Below are positions 1 through 12,575 of a stretch of 64,000 nucleotides of DNA, in pieces (the first letter of the stretch is position 1; each line of letters starts with the position of its first letter). This stretch comes from Microvelia longipes (taxonomy: Eukaryota > Arthropoda > Insecta > Hemiptera > Veliidae): contig JACMZG010001913.1 of NCBI GenBank assembly GCA_018340805.1, positions 37,785,799-37,849,798 of the forward strand, read 5' to 3'. A program made the position numbers and the translations under genes. The notes under the pieces are model-generated. The model was not told where the DNA came from. It did not search any database and worked only from the letters and a program-made list of their open reading frames with translations.

Positions 1-360
1 CTAGAAAAAACGTAAAAACCTTTTAAGTCTAAACTCTTTGAATACACTAGATATTCTTCATTTATCCAAGTTCAAATTTATTTTATATCAATGGTGATTT
101 TTTAAGGTTGACTACTAACAACTAACACATTTTTGTTTAAATAAGTATTTGTTTAGTACTTAACTGTCGAACTGAAACAGGGAAGTTAGGAAAACAATAG
201 TCAAAATTAATTATTAAGCTTTGGGCTAGTGAACTTGAGACATAAAAGTATGACGGGACTTTACCCAGGATGTCAATCTAATTGTAAATTCTAAGCATGA
301 AGTATGATGCCTACATCCTGGCCATCTTATAAAATCGATTATATAGTAACTTCAAAAAAT

Positions 361-476
361 TGGCGCGGCGGTCCGCATGTCCGGCGAATTTCCTTCGGAA
401 TGCGTGTTTCCATGCTTCGTTCCGGTTTATGCTTTACAACTTGAGCAGTTACTCAATTATTAAGCACTACTCGTAA
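361..476 (+). repeat. Fragment of composite palindrome arm
   Basis: It carries the TGGCGCGG...GTCCGCATGTC...GCGAATTTCCTTCGG block, then a GTGTTTCCATGCTTCG stretch, CCGGTTTATGCTTTACAAC and TTACTCAATTATTAAGCACT. These are the same blocks, in the same order, as the left arm of the composite palindromes at 20.9-21.2 and 28.1-28.5 kb. Only one arm is present. Confidence 0.7.
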
Positions 477-1074
477 CCAAGACGTTTCTATGGGACACGA
501 TAACATTCGAAGACCTCTTGTTTTTATTTTATATTTAAAACGATGCTGCTTAACATTTATGATCAAACAAAAAACACAGATGAGTAAAAATTTTATTGGA
601 AATCAATACTTTTCCAATACACCAACGGTATAAATGAAGAATAATAATTATATTGTAAACTGCCTATAGTCTAAATGATTCACACATGAAATAAATAACT
701 ACAGATGCCACGAGCATTTTCTTAACTGCAATTGGTCGTTTTCTAAATGTAACTAACGAACAACATTTAAACACGTTAACAATAATATATAAACGCAAAA
801 TGGAAACAGGGGCTTTCGGCCTCGGCGCTTTATTTGCGTATAATAAAATAAACATAACATCATAGACGGCACCGTCAGGTGCAGAGGCGAATATGTAGTT
901 ATATCAGTGGCGTATATGTAGTTCATTCTACTCTTTGCTAAGTTAATTAGTCGAAAATTGCGCTAATCAAGTTTTTTTTTAATCTTTATCTTGATGCCCT
1001 GATCTTTTAACACCAGTAGTTATTTTAAACTATTTATTATTATTATCGAAGTTAAAATATTATCTCATCTTTTT

Positions 1075-2166
1075 TTGCCAAGTCATTTAATGCTTTTATC
1101 ATACGAACCCGTGAATTTAATACAGATTCTACAGCGTTTTGTGATGAATATCGTCGAAGATATAGACGAACTTTTCGAACATACCCCGCCGAATGTTTTG
1201 GAAATAGCTACAAATGCCAAAGAGAGCCTACTACCCGGCAAAGCAGGAAGTAGGTATCTCAAAGCATATGAAGTGTTCAAAGAATGGTGCTCAAATAAGT
1301 AAATGGTGAGAAATAAGTAAAAACATTGTGTTAGCGTATTTAAAAGAACAGTCAAACACAAAATCGAGCGCTACTCTGTGGTCAACTTTCTCGATGATAA
1401 GATCTGTATTAACAGTCAAAGAAAATATAAATATAAAACATTATACAAACGTAATAAGTTTTCTTAAACGAAAGTCCGATGGCTAAAGACCTAAAAAAGC
1501 TAAAGTGTTGGATAAGGAAGACATTGAACGGTTTTTGATTGAAGCAGACGGATCACCAGTATTTAATGATAAAGGTTGCTTTGATGATTGGAATAGCCGG
1601 GGCCAGCAGATGAGATGAATTGGTCAAGCTCTCAACAGATGATATTAATGTTAAGAATGATGTCATAATTAATACTATTAAAGAGACTAAAATAATCCGC
1701 ACCTTTACCGTGGTAAATCTTTTACATGGATTTACGACCATCTAGCACAACACATAAACGATTTTTTTTTTACAATAAAGGTAAGTGTTCCACTCAAATT
1801 GTGGGCATTCATAAATTAGGTGATGTAGCTAAAACTTTAGCGAAGTATTTGAATCTACCTGATGCCGACCACTATACTGGTCATAGTCTGAGACCTGAGA
1901 ACCTCTGCTACTTTGTTAGCAGATGCGGGGACATCAATTACCACATTAAAACGCCATGGTGGTTGGAACCCAGTACAAGTGGCATTGCTGCACCAACTTT
2001 TGCTGTTGAAGTTGAAAATAATACAAATGAATTGAAAGTTGAATCAAATGAATTTACGTTTATAGTTGAAGAAGTACATCAACAAATCCAACAACAACGT
2101 CAACAAGTTGGTATTTATATTTCCAACAGTAGTAATTGTATCATTATTATAAACCCAAAAAAGTGA
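1075..2166 (+). pseudogene. Degraded tyrosine recombinase (phage-integrase fold) of a Crypton-like or related YR element
   Basis: The conceptual protein is broken by at least one stop (near 1480) and several frameshifts, but its blocks are in order. First is an N-terminal SAM-like DNA-binding part (NAKESLLPGK...SRYLKAYEVFKEWC at 1213-1300). In the next frame come LAYLKEQSNTKSSATLWSTF (from 1331) and VLDKEDIERFLIEADGSP (from 1507). The catalytic half has IVGIHKLGDVAKTLAKYLNL (about 1798-1857), then TGHSLR, the H-x-x-R box (about 1876-1893), and in another frame TTLKRHGGW, the H/W box (about 1940-1966). No catalytic Tyr is evident after it. Such YR proteins are carried by Crypton and related eukaryotic elements; the exact class is inferred. 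I saw no terminal repeats or reverse transcriptase. It is almost certainly non-functional and sits inside FMNL intron 2. Confidence 0.75.
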
Positions 2167-2348
2167 AGACATTTTCCGTTTCACAATTTGTTAACTTGTC
2201 TCTTTAATTTCGTACCTATATTAATTTATTTGTTGCTTAAAATAAATAAAAATAATGTTTTCAAAAATGCTAGTTTTGATTTATTACTGATCGCAGATAA
2301 AATATTGTGTGGAACGAGGCAGGAAAGGAAACATTACTGACTCGTATA

Positions 2349-2500
2349 TTTGCCTTCCTCGGCTTTACCTCGTCAGTCAAATTATATATTACCTTCCTCG
2401 GCTTCGCCTCGTCAGTCAAAATGAAAATTACCTGCCTCGGCTTCGCCTCTGTAGGTAATTCAGATAGCACACCCTCGCCTTCGGCTCGGGGGCTAACTTC
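2349..2500. repeat. Short minisatellite with CCTCGGCTTCGCCTCG core
   Basis: Three diverged copies of a roughly 50-bp unit contain CCTCGGCTT[CT][GA]CCTCG, each followed by GTCAGTCAAA or a variant, with a final CCTCGCCTTCGGCTCGG. Similar GC-rich cores recur at 19360-19545 and in the 35.4-36.3 kb array. Confidence 0.6.
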
Positions 2501-3649
2501 GATACTAGTCAGTAATATCCCATTTTCCTGCCTAGTTACACAAATAACTATTACAATTGTATAATCTTTATGTTGTTTAGTGGATATTTACATGAAATTT
2601 TATCTTAAAGGAAATTAAAAGTCAAAGCTACTAATAAAATGTGTAAGACTATGCGGTGTGGTAGGTAAGATTAATGTGGGCGTTAAGATGATGGTGGCAG
2701 GGTGCAGGGTGTGGCTCAAGACATTTACCTAATTATTTTTACGTGACTTGTTTTCACTTTTCATTCCGATTTTCCCCATTGTCGTTTATATTTGTTAGAC
2801 ATAATGTAATTGGGTTTTTTATACTTTGGAAAAATACAGGCTGATCTTAATATATTTTTTTACAATTGACGTTTCTGGGTTATTCAATATCAGCTTACAA
2901 TTATCTTCTCCATAGAAAGCTTCACAAGGTCATCATTGTATAGTCAGCATTTATATGAAATTTTATCAGGAAGGAAATCAAGATACTGGTCATCACGAGA
3001 GGTCTTCCGGTAATGACCTCGTCAATTCATGATAGATGGTGCATTGAAACGTGAAATTCGACGTTAAGCTTCCACTGTATGAGGCATATTCATTTATGTA
3101 AGTCTTTATGGATGAAAACAAAATCCTGTGTAAGACTGTTCCAGTTGTTAACGGCACTGTAAGGTTTTCACTCAGGAGGTCTTAAAAACATTTAAAACGG
3201 ATAATTCAAGTGAGATCCAAATTTCGGATATTTTTTAAAAGCAATACTTTTCCTACAAACCCACGGTATAAATGAGGAAAAGTAAAAAAAATAAACAATG
3301 AATAAAATAACAAGCAAGAGCTTGCATAAGCCGTTTCAATACTACTTATGTTAATTATTTAATGAAACGTTGAAAGTTAACAATACCTTGACCTCTAATT
3401 GACCACTTAGCCTCAAAGTTAAGTCAACAGTCTCGGTTAACGATCAATATCAAAATAAAAACTACTAATAAAATATATTTTAGGTCGTAGAGAAACGATC
3501 AATAAATAATTGAACTAATTAGCTTGTATAGAGTCAGACAATGGTAGACTGGAGCAATCTGGGGAATTATTATATTTATACAGGTTCTTAAAATCTACAT
3601 CAAGTAATAAAATGTATAAAAAAAACTAAGAGGCCTCCAGGCTCTTTGA

Positions 3650-4330
3650 CTGAGGCCAAGAGCGGCCAAGTGACGCTTCGTCCACTAAGTGACGTCGGCG
3701 GTGGAAATCGCTTCGTGGTCCATGAGCTTCCACGAGGCCGATTCGCGGCTAAGAGCTGTTGTCCTGTATGAGTTTGTTACAGTGAGAGTTTGAGTTGAGA
3801 TAGAGCACAGAGTTTGTTATGATAGCTATATCACCAGAATATTAGTGAACTTCCAGCCGCATTCCAAATTAAATATGCAACTCAAATTAAATATTCTATT
3901 AATTTAAATACATAAATTAAATATTAAAGAAGATATCCTCATGGGCAGGAGGACCAGCTTCAGCCATTTGTTTGTTCAGCAGCAGCACCGGTCCCCCAAG
4001 GTAGCGGAGAAAATAGTAAGCTTGTCGGTTATAATCGGTAAACCTCGTGTATTTCCGAGGTGATAACACTTAAATAAAAAACTTAAAAGCAATCAGAAGC
4101 GTTCTGTGGTAGTTTAAAGACGACGAAGGCCGTGCGAAGCGGTACGGCTAGTTAGAAGTATGACTATTCAAAATATAAAAAAATATTTATTAAATATAAA
4201 ATTTATTTCAAACAGCCTGTGGGCAAAAAGCGGGAAATTAAGCCACGCCCACTCAATTGAAAGGTAGGCCCCCGCCGCGCTAGTGTCGACCGGAATCCAT
4301 ATTTTTTTACCATTGAGTCGACAGTCTTAC
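3650..4330 (+). repeat. Dispersed repeat R
   Basis: Blocks of this region recur elsewhere. TTCAGC...CAGCAGCAC...GGAGAAAATAGTAAGC followed by GGTTATAATCGGTAA matches 61380-61510. The block GACGACGAAGG...GGCTAGTTAGAAGTATGACTAT matches 57960-58030. The family was not identified. A CG-rich stretch (3655-3760) and GTCGAC motifs are included. Confidence 0.5.
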
Positions 4331-4789
4331 GGTTTAAGTATCTATATCTGATAGAAACTAATGAATGAAGATAATATTATCTTGATTTTATCCTTCTCCT
4401 TGATTTATTTAGCATATGCCTATTAATTATCAGCACCAGGGTAATGTATTTAAAATGAACCACCCTGTAAAAATTTGTCCAAACTGCCGGGGAAACTGTA
4501 AAACATTATCTATATTTTACCAAAGTTCTCTTGTGAATTTTTAATATAAATACACAGTACTTATCTATATAATACATTGTATATTCATATTAAAATAAAA
4601 TAATTAAAACTATATTAATATTAAGCCCCAAGGAAAAAGAAATTATGTAAATTATATATTGTTTAAATATATGATTTGAATTTTCACCTTTGTCTCTTAA
4701 GCGCCCAAACACATAACTTAACATAGAAAAACAAAATTGCTAATTGTACAGGACAGCATAGAGGATTCATGTATAACAGAGTTACCAAC

Positions 4790-4873
4790 CTGATCACAGA
4801 TAAGATCCCATTTCTTTTCATCATCATACTGTTTCAGTAATTTGGCTTTGTCCGGTGGTAAGTCCATAGAAGC
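4790..4873 (-). CDS. Frl: Formin-like protein (FMNL/Frl), coding exon 2
   Basis: This 84-nt exon encodes 28 residues, ASM followed by [19 protein letters not shown] and then DLICDQ. This is the start of the GTPase-binding/FH3 (armadillo-like) region of FMNL formins, which normally reads MxLPPDK...QYDxEKKWxxICDQ. It is bounded by a TTTTTCAG acceptor (AG at 4875-4874) and a CAG|GTTGGT donor (GT at 4789-4788). Both junctions are phase 0, matching exon 1. The next exon, expected to start Glu-Arg or similar, is not found between 1 and 4789, so it lies outside the window. Confidence 0.9.
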
Positions 4874-5459
4874 CTGAAAAATGAAAACTATAATTAATTT
4901 ATTTGTTATCATATCTTAATTTTTAGGGTTTCGAGGATAATCTTCGAAACCCTTATACATTCTGTCGTGCGTCTGTCTGTTCGATTTCACATCTCAAACT
5001 ACAATAGCTAGGAAGTTGAAATTTGGTATACATGTGTAACTATTTTATCCAATAACAGGAAAAATATAGCCAACTACATGCGCACCAGTCGATTTATGAG
5101 CAAATGCGCAAAAAATGTTTTTTTTTTGAAAAAATCATTTGGGGTATCAAATTGTGGATATCGATGGGTAGAACACAAATATGTATCGCTTTTTCAAAAT
5201 GGCGACAGTTGCACCCGCCAAAAAAACAAAAACCACCAAAAAATTGTTGCCCCCCCCCTTTTTAACCCATAAGGAGAAGCCCTAAAAATATAAAAAAATA
5301 GCCAATAAAAGCCCTATATGGGTCATAGAAATTCTTCCGAAAAAAAGTTTCAAAAGGTAATTTTGGCAATTCCAAAATTGCACAAACGCGCACGCGCAAA
5401 AAATAAATATTTTTTGAAAAAACCATGTGGGGTATTCATGGGTAGAACACAAATATAAA

Positions 5460-5565
5460 CAGTTAATCAGTTGTCAAGTACTGCTCGTAAGTCTGTATTT
5501 TTCAAAGGAAATGCGCTAAAACCTTTAAAGATAACTGACTAAGCTTAAAGATAAGTAACTATGCT
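5460..5565 (+). repeat. Composite palindrome fragment (arm/loop junction)
   Basis: It contains GTCAAGTACTGCTCGTAAGTC, then TTTTTCAAAGGAAATGCGC, followed directly by TAAAACCTTTAAAGATAACT. This is the arm/loop junction of the composite palindrome, in the same loop orientation as the 21.2-kb copy and opposite to the 28.5 and 47.4-kb copies. It is truncated after the first part of the loop. Confidence 0.65.
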
Positions 5566-6715
5566 TTTAACTAGTTACTTTTAAAATATCGTTAAAATTA
5601 AATAAACAATATTTTATTTCTTTTCATCACTCTTTAGAGTATCATTAGATATTTACTTTTTTTCCTTTGTTATATAATTAAATCATTACAATATTTTAAA
5701 TAAATAATTTAGAAACCATAAATAAGATTAACATCGCCATTTAACTATGCTAATACTCTAAGAAAAATAATAAAAAACACATGAGTTACTTAAAATATCA
5801 AACGTCATCTGTATAGCGACCGTCCCCTTTCTCAATCTTAGCTTTTTAGGGGACGCTCATATATTTTATGATATAAACTATAAAACTAAAAAAAATAATA
5901 ATTAGACATTAAAAAAATAATATAAAAACCAATTTTGCTAAAGATTTTTTGAATATTTTTAATAATTTTGTACTACAAATTAATTAATAATATTGATTGA
6001 TTTATAATTGAAATAAATAAAATAAAATTAATTTAAATAAATATAATTATAAATTGAATAATATTAATTAAATTATATAAATTGAATGAAAATTGTATGA
6101 AGATATATTTTTTATTTTTATTGAATTTATGTTGTTTTTTTTTGTAAATGTGTATTGTATTCTGTATTATTTTTTGTAAATTTCCATGTGTTATGAGAAC
6201 AATAAAGATATTATTATTATTATTAATTATAAAATTAATTTGTAGAATTTATTTATGAAACTTTAAGCACATTAACTCTTATTTTAACAGCAATTAGCAT
6301 TTGTGGGGATCGGGTAAGGTGCTGGCTATAAAAATACTCAAGGAACTAAATTATAAGTATTGAAGAAAAAATTTCTTAGTAATAGCGTGTGGCTTTTTAA
6401 GTGCCAAATCGTTTCGACACGCTTTGCGTGATGCTAAAACAGCTAAAATGTGATATAGAAAAACAACCATGATGTCGTAACTTCTTCTGTAATTATTTTA
6501 AATTCATATTAACTATAATTGATAAGGTTTATAGGCCTTTTAATTCCAAGAACTAATTTAAAAAGTAGTTACTGTCAAACATATTGAAAAGTATAAGAAT
6601 TAATAAAAAGAAAAACAAGGACCTGAAGATCCTTTGCTTTCTCGAAAAGGTAATAAAAATTACATACAAAATGTATCACCTATTAAATATGACCAAAACT
6701 ATTGGTCATATTTAA

Positions 6716-6869
6716 CTTCAGTGAGCGCCGTGGAATGGTCTACAATATTAACAACACCAACCTCGTCTTTCCACCAATAAGCTTTACTTTAACTCTGAGC
6801 AGAGCCGGCTCTGCTCAGAGTTAAAGTAAAGCTTATTGGTGGAAAGACGAGGTTGGTGTTGTTAATATT
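6716..6869. mobile_element. Palindromic MITE fragment with a perfect 126-bp palindrome
   Basis: Positions 6744-6869 form a perfect, spacer-free inverted repeat with 63-bp arms centred on GAGCCGGCTC. The outer block AATATTAACAACACCAACCT and CGTCTTTCCACC is shared with the termini of the 29311-29550 element. The flanking 6716-6743 (TTCAGTGAGCGCCGTGGAAT) matches the inverted flank just right of that element (29551-29577). No transposase is present. Confidence 0.75.
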
Positions 6870-7084
6870 ATTTTTTTAAGATTACAAATGAGTGCACTAA
6901 TAAATGAAAGTAAACCCCTTAAGGAAATCACTACCTTAATACATTAGTGGGACTAAATCACAGGTCTAGTCAGAACATTATTACTGTAACCACTGATAAC
7001 GGCTATTGGGTATTACCACAGGGTTTTCGCCTTTTAGTCACTTAGGATAGTCGCATCGACTCAGAACCAGTTTCATCTAATACA

Positions 7085-7139
7085 TACACACACACACACA
7101 CATATACACACACACTCACAACACACACACACACACACA

Positions 7140-7173
<34 letters not shown>
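7085..7173. repeat. CA microsatellite
   Basis: Interrupted (CA)n/(CACT) tract of about 90 bp. Confidence 0.95.
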
Positions 7174-7174
<1 letters not shown>

Positions 7175-8022
7175 CAGTGGGTAATTTTGGGGACCTCTCA
7201 CCCTTGGCCACCTTTGTTTTCTACATTTCTATCCAAGGAAATTATTAATTATTTCATAGATTTTATTTGCAACCTTGATTTTGATTTAATTTAGATAAGC
7301 CATTTTATTTATTTTTATTTCATTTTTCTCTCTTCTTCGTTAAAATTTATATAAAAATGTTTTTAGAATTGATTGTTTGTGGTCACAATATGAATTTGTA
7401 GAAGGCTGCTGCCTTTTATGTTCGCTAAAGTTTAATCATTATGTTAATCTTTCTTTTGGTTTGTTTTTACGATTGCTCTAGTTGTGTTTTTTTTTTGTGT
7501 AAGTATTGCTCTCTCATGATGAGCTTGTATCTTAATATTAATTATCTTATGCCTCCATAAATTCATTTTGTGATTACTCTTTTAGTCTTTTATACTCTTC
7601 GTTCAATTATAATTTGTTATTTATAAGATTTAGCAGTTGCACCAGATTACAGTTTTTGTTTTATATTTTAATTCTTTGCATTAACATTAATCCTGTTCTT
7701 TCATACTCAATATAATTTGGCCAGTAATTTTGTTTTATTTCATGTTATTTTTAACATAGAGATTAAATGGTTTCTTTTCCATTTGTTACTAATTTGCAGA
7801 TTGTTCCTAACCTAGCTTTAGTAGCATCTGAGGCAACTGCAAACTAAGAGGATTTTTCATTTTATTTTATTTTTTATGTTAAGTTTTTCACTTTAATTTC
7901 TTAGTATTTAAGTAGATTAGGCGTCATTTAAGTTGAACATGATGTACTTTGAAATTTCTACATTCTTGTTGAAATGCATGTAGTATTTAATAAATGGAGC
8001 ATGCAGTTGCAATTGCTCGAAC

Positions 8023-8027
8023 AAAAA

Positions 8028-8074
<47 letters not shown>

Positions 8075-8180
8075 CATATATATATAATCTTTTTTCTTCG
8101 TAATAGGGAACCTTTGAAACGGATTTTGGTAACATTCCCGGGTCAAACTCCAAATATACAAGAGGGGTTACCTCATTAGC
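8023..8180. repeat. A-tract, CA and TA microsatellite joined to a tRNA-like T-arm module
   Basis: A run of about 20 A's, then (CA)n and (TA)n, is followed by GGGAACCTTTGAAACGGATT and CCCGGGTCAAACTCC (B-box-like) and CCTCATTAGCGA. The same module order next to an AT tract occurs at 17105-17380, 19960-20130, 27262-27480 and 46640-46925. Confidence 0.6.
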
Positions 8181-9351
8181 GATTTTTTATTAATTTCTTT
8201 CTAATGGTTCAAAATTTAAGAGAGGGAGAATATTTTTGGACCACTATGTATAATCGTATCACATTCCCAAACTTCATGCCCGCTATGAGTGCCGCCACAT
8301 TAAAAATTAGTTTCCAATGAAAATTCGTTAAGTAAGCATTCAATGAGTAAAAAATAAAAATACCGACGGAAACAAATTCTAAAACAGTATTAGTTGATTT
8401 AATATTACGGGTATACTCGTCTTTAAGGTTTTAAAATTCATACCAACTCTGTGGAAAACCTTCTCACTAATTTCCGAATAGAAGAAATCGTAAAATCAAC
8501 AAATCATAAAATGCTACGGTCCTGAAACGACGTAAATATTAACAGAGTCGTCCTTTGTGACAGCGAATTCGTCTCGTTACGCCTGTCAAAGCAAGAAAGA
8601 AAAGTTCAAATCATTGATTTGATAACAAACTGTTTTAACAAAAATAATTTCCACCTTTACTTTATACGTACAATGTACACCCAATCAAATGCATTGATTT
8701 ATGGTCCATTGTAAAAGTATATATTGTATCATATTGTCTTTAGAATTGCTATTTATACTATATATTTATAGTTATTGTCATTATAATTAATTCCATTTTT
8801 CACACAATTTCTTCACAATTTTCTTCCGACTGTTTTTTAATTTTCCTTATTTATAACGTAGATATATAGCAAAGATTTCCACTATATATCAGAAACCGAG
8901 ATTTTCACTGAATAATCAATTTTGGGTTTTTTAAGACCTTTTAAGTTTTTCCACGAATTTGTCAGTCTATTATCTAATAAATGTTTATCTAATAAATAAT
9001 ATACGTTTTTTTAAATATATAATTTGAAAAATAATCTAATAGTTGTTGAAATTTGGTATAAGAGTATTTCGTTACGTGATAAATTAGTACACTAAGTTCC
9101 GTTTCAATACGACTAATATATCTACGGTTCTTGTGGATCATAAAAATTTAATTGTATGGAGCGCAAGGTGACCGCTGAGAATAAAATAAATGTATAAACT
9201 GTCTGAGGACAATCAAAGCGAGTCTAGAGACGGTTGAAGCGAGTCCGAAGTACAGAAGATGAGCGTAGCAAAATATTTTTTTGAGGTCAAAAATAAATAC
9301 ACATACTGGTAATCCCTAATCAGGAGGTTTTAATAACCAACCTAATGAACT

Positions 9352-10990
9352 GGATAATTCAGGGTGTATCTCAGATCCGAGATAATTCAGAGTGTATCTC
9401 AGATCCGAGATAATTCAGGGTGTATTTCAGATCCGAGATAATTCAGGGTGTATCTCAGATCCGAGATAATTCAGGGTGTATTTCAGATCCGAGATAATTC
9501 AGGGTGTATTCAGATCGAGATAATCCAGATCCGAGATAATTCCGGTGTAGATCCGAGATAATTCAGGGTGTATTATTTTAGATCCGAGATAGTTTAGGGT
9601 GTATCTCAGATCCGAGATAATTCAGGGTGTATTATTTTAGATCCGAGATAATTCAGGGTGTATCTCAGATCCGAGATAATTCAGGGTGTATCTCAGATCC
9701 GAGATAATTCAGGGTGTATCTCAGATCCGAGATAATTCAGGTGTATCTTCAGATCCGAGATAATTCAGGTGTATCTCAGATCCGAGATAACTCAGGGTGT
9801 ATTTCAGATCCGAGATAATTCAGGGTGTATTTCAGATCCGAGATAATTCAGGTGTATCTCAGATCGATAATTCAGGGTGTATCTCAGATCCGAGATAATT
9901 CAGGGTGTATCTCAGATCCGAGATAACTCAGGGTGTATTATTTTAGATCCGAGATAATTCAGGTGTATCTCAGATCCGAGATAATTCAGGGTGTATCTCA
10001 GATCCGAGATAATTCAGGGTGTATCTCAGATCCGAGATAATTCAGGGTGTATCTCAGATCCGAGATAACTCAGGGTGTATTTCAGATCCGAGATAATTCA
10101 GGGTGTATTCAGATCCGAGATAATTCAGGTGTATCACAATCCGATATAATTCAGGGTGTATCACAGATCGAGATAATTCAGGTGTATCTCAGATCGGAGA
10201 TAATTCAGGGTGTATCTCAAATCCGAGATAATCAGGGTGTATTTCAGATCCGAGATAATTCAGGGTGTATCACAAATCCAAAATAATTCAGGGTGTATCA
10301 CAGATCCGAGATAATTCAGGGTGTATCTCAGATCCGAGATAATTCAGGGTGTATCTCAGATCCGAGATAATTCACGGTGTATCTCAGATCCGAGATAATT
10401 CAGGGTGTATTATTTTAGATCCGAGATAATTCAAGGTGTATCTCAGATCCGAGATAATTCAGGGTGTATCTCAGATCCAGATAATTCAGGGTGTAGATCC
10501 GAGATAATTCAGGTGTATTATTTTAGATCCGAGATAATTCAGGGTGTATCTCAGATCCGAGATAATTCAGGGTGTATCAGATCCGAGATAATTCAGGGTG
10601 TATCTCAGATCCGAGATAATTCAGGTGTATCTCAGATCCGAGATAATTCAGGGTGTATCTCAGATCCGAGATAATTCAATCTCAGATCGAGATAATTCAG
10701 GTGTATTATTTTAGATCCGAGATAATTCAAGGTGTATCTCAGATCCGAGATAATTCAGGAGATAATTCAGGAGATAATTCAGGGTGTATTATTTTTAGAT
10801 CCGAGATAATTCAGGGTGTATCTCAGATCCGAGATAATTCAGGGTGTTTTTCAGATCCGAGATAATTCAGGGTGTATCTCAGATCCGAGATAATTCAGGG
10901 TGTATTATTTTAGATCCGAGATAATTCAGGGTGTATCTCAGATCGAGATAATTCAGGGTGTAGATTTTCAGATTTCAGATCGAGATAATT
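9352..10990. repeat. 28-bp satellite array, about 58 units
   Basis: Tandem units are built on GATCCGAGATAATTCAGG followed by GTGTATCTCA, 28 bp long and about 1.64 kb in total. Variants include a longer unit with GTGTATTATTTTA, shorter units lacking one G or C, and a GATAATTCAGGA triplication near 10755-10785. The longer variant recurs irregularly (about 9575, 9628, 9937, 10408, 10516, 10704, 10787, 10898). Open frames of 70-90 aa here simply follow the repeat. Confidence 0.95.
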
Positions 10991-11199
10991 TTCGGGGTGA
11001 GAACTTTAACACGATACATTTCCTAAATACATTAAATAAAAGGTAAGAGAAAGTAAAAATATGCCAATAGTAGCAATCAGTATAATTACTGATTTTAACA
11101 CCTGAAAAGAATGTAATAACAAACAAGAAGTGAAGTAATCAAAGGAGGCTATGAGATAATAATATTAAAGCGAAAATAATTCTATTATTTACGCTTTCT

Positions 11200-11720
11200 A
11201 TCATTACCTGTGGTGAGCTTTAGGACGGTCACTCGGTCACCAACTTCATTATCAAATACAATAAAGCATCTCTATCATGCGAGAATAGCAATGAACCAAA
11301 AGTCAAATAGAAAATATTCATATATTTTTCAGGTACCCCGCAGTACGGGTGCGGGGTACCTCGGAACTTATCCTCATCACATCGAATTCGCTACGCTCAT
11401 CCTCAAATTGTACAAGTCGTTAAATGTACAATACAAAGTGTCTTCGGACTCGCTTCGCTTGTCCTCAGATAGTAAATACATAATAGAAAATAGTAAATAC
11501 AGTCTTATTCCCATTCGATACCGAATTTCACCCAATTAAAATATTTTTTGAATTTTTACTATTTTTTAGTTACTTGATAAAAGAACTAATGCTGATAATG
11601 AGATGAAACTAGACACGTATGTTAGTCTTATACACACCTAGATGCGTGCCAAATCTCAGTCCGATCGCATTATTTTACCGCGTTTTATGAAAATTTGAAA
11701 TTTTTGCTGAGCATCAGCAA
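11200..11720 (+). repeat. Dispersed repeat with GGTACCCCGC and CGCTACGCTCATCCTC blocks
   Basis: The blocks GGTACCTCGGAACTTATCCT, CATCGAATTCGCTACGCTCA, TACAAGTCGTTAAATGTA and a stretch with GATCGCATTATTTTACCG recur. They appear in whole or part, in both orientations, at 25180-25270, 39000-39420, 40040-40200, 43200-43370, 51090-51420 and 57170-57320. The family is unidentified and has no coding capacity that I can see. Confidence 0.55.
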
Positions 11721-12455
11721 ACATTTACTGTGCGCTGTTAAAAAAATGTATTAAAAAAATACAGTGTGCTGACTATGAGTAATTAAAGATTTAAAATGAT
11801 ATACTTTAAGACAATAGCAAACACAGCTACATCAATACCTTCTCAATCATAGACAAAGAAAAGTAAAGGAAACACTACAAAAAATAAAAAGGAGACTGGA
11901 ACACGGAAATGTAAAGAATGGAAGAAGATGCGTGAAAGAAAATATGATAGTCCAAGTAAAAGAAGATAACGGACGATACGTGCCTTGGACAATCTAGATA
12001 TGACAGGACAAAAGAACAACTGCCATTATAAACTTCAAATAACTGCTATAGAATTGTATAACTCAGAATCTTTCATCTAGTTCAGTTTTACAAGTATTCT
12101 ACAGTATAAAGTCGCTTTTCAGGCATTGCTTAAGCATGCAACTATCTTTAATAACTATTTTTAAGTAATTCAAGGTAGTATGTTTAAGGTAATTTAATCT
12201 TCCTAAAAACTACTTACGCGGTAATAAAAACTTTGCTAAGTAATTGGTCCAAAAGAGTTGTGAAGTCATGTCCGTTTTTATTGGAGACGGTCATTGGCGT
12301 TTCAATGGCTTTCTTTGACTTAAGAGCCAATCATCCGCTTCTTCTCTTTGGCGGCGTGCCAGCATTGTCAATAAGTTTTATAGCTCTTTTTGCTATTTTA
12401 TGAGATATCATACAATTCAAAGGTTTCCGTAGCAATAAATTAAAACAGATTTTAT

Positions 12456-12575
12456 GTGTTGTTATAATTGCAGCAGTTATACCTACATAGATTAATGTGT
12501 TGTTATAATTGCAGCAGTTATACCTGCATAGATTAATGTCTTGTTATAATTGCAGCAGTTATACCTACATAGATT
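12456..12575. repeat. 41-bp tandem triplication
   Basis: Three near-identical units beginning GTGTTGTTATAATTGCAGCA lie at 12456, 12497 and 12538, a period of exactly 41 bp. Confidence 0.95.

Larger units (their letters stand above)
1..4789 (-). other. FMNL/Frl intron 2 (partial)
   Basis: This is the sequence downstream of formin exon 2, continuing past the left edge. It holds a decayed tyrosine-recombinase element (1075-2166), a fragment of the composite palindrome arm (361-476), a short CTTCGCCTCG minisatellite (2349-2500) and dispersed repeat R (about 3650-4330). I see no exon here. Confidence 0.7.

Noticed and set aside
5078..5272. 64-codon frame as a coding exon
   Set aside because: Low-complexity sequence in formin intron 1 with no homology and no splice signals in phase.
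9352..10990. CRISPR-like array
   Set aside because: No unique spacers between repeats; it is a head-to-tail 28-bp satellite in a eukaryotic intron.
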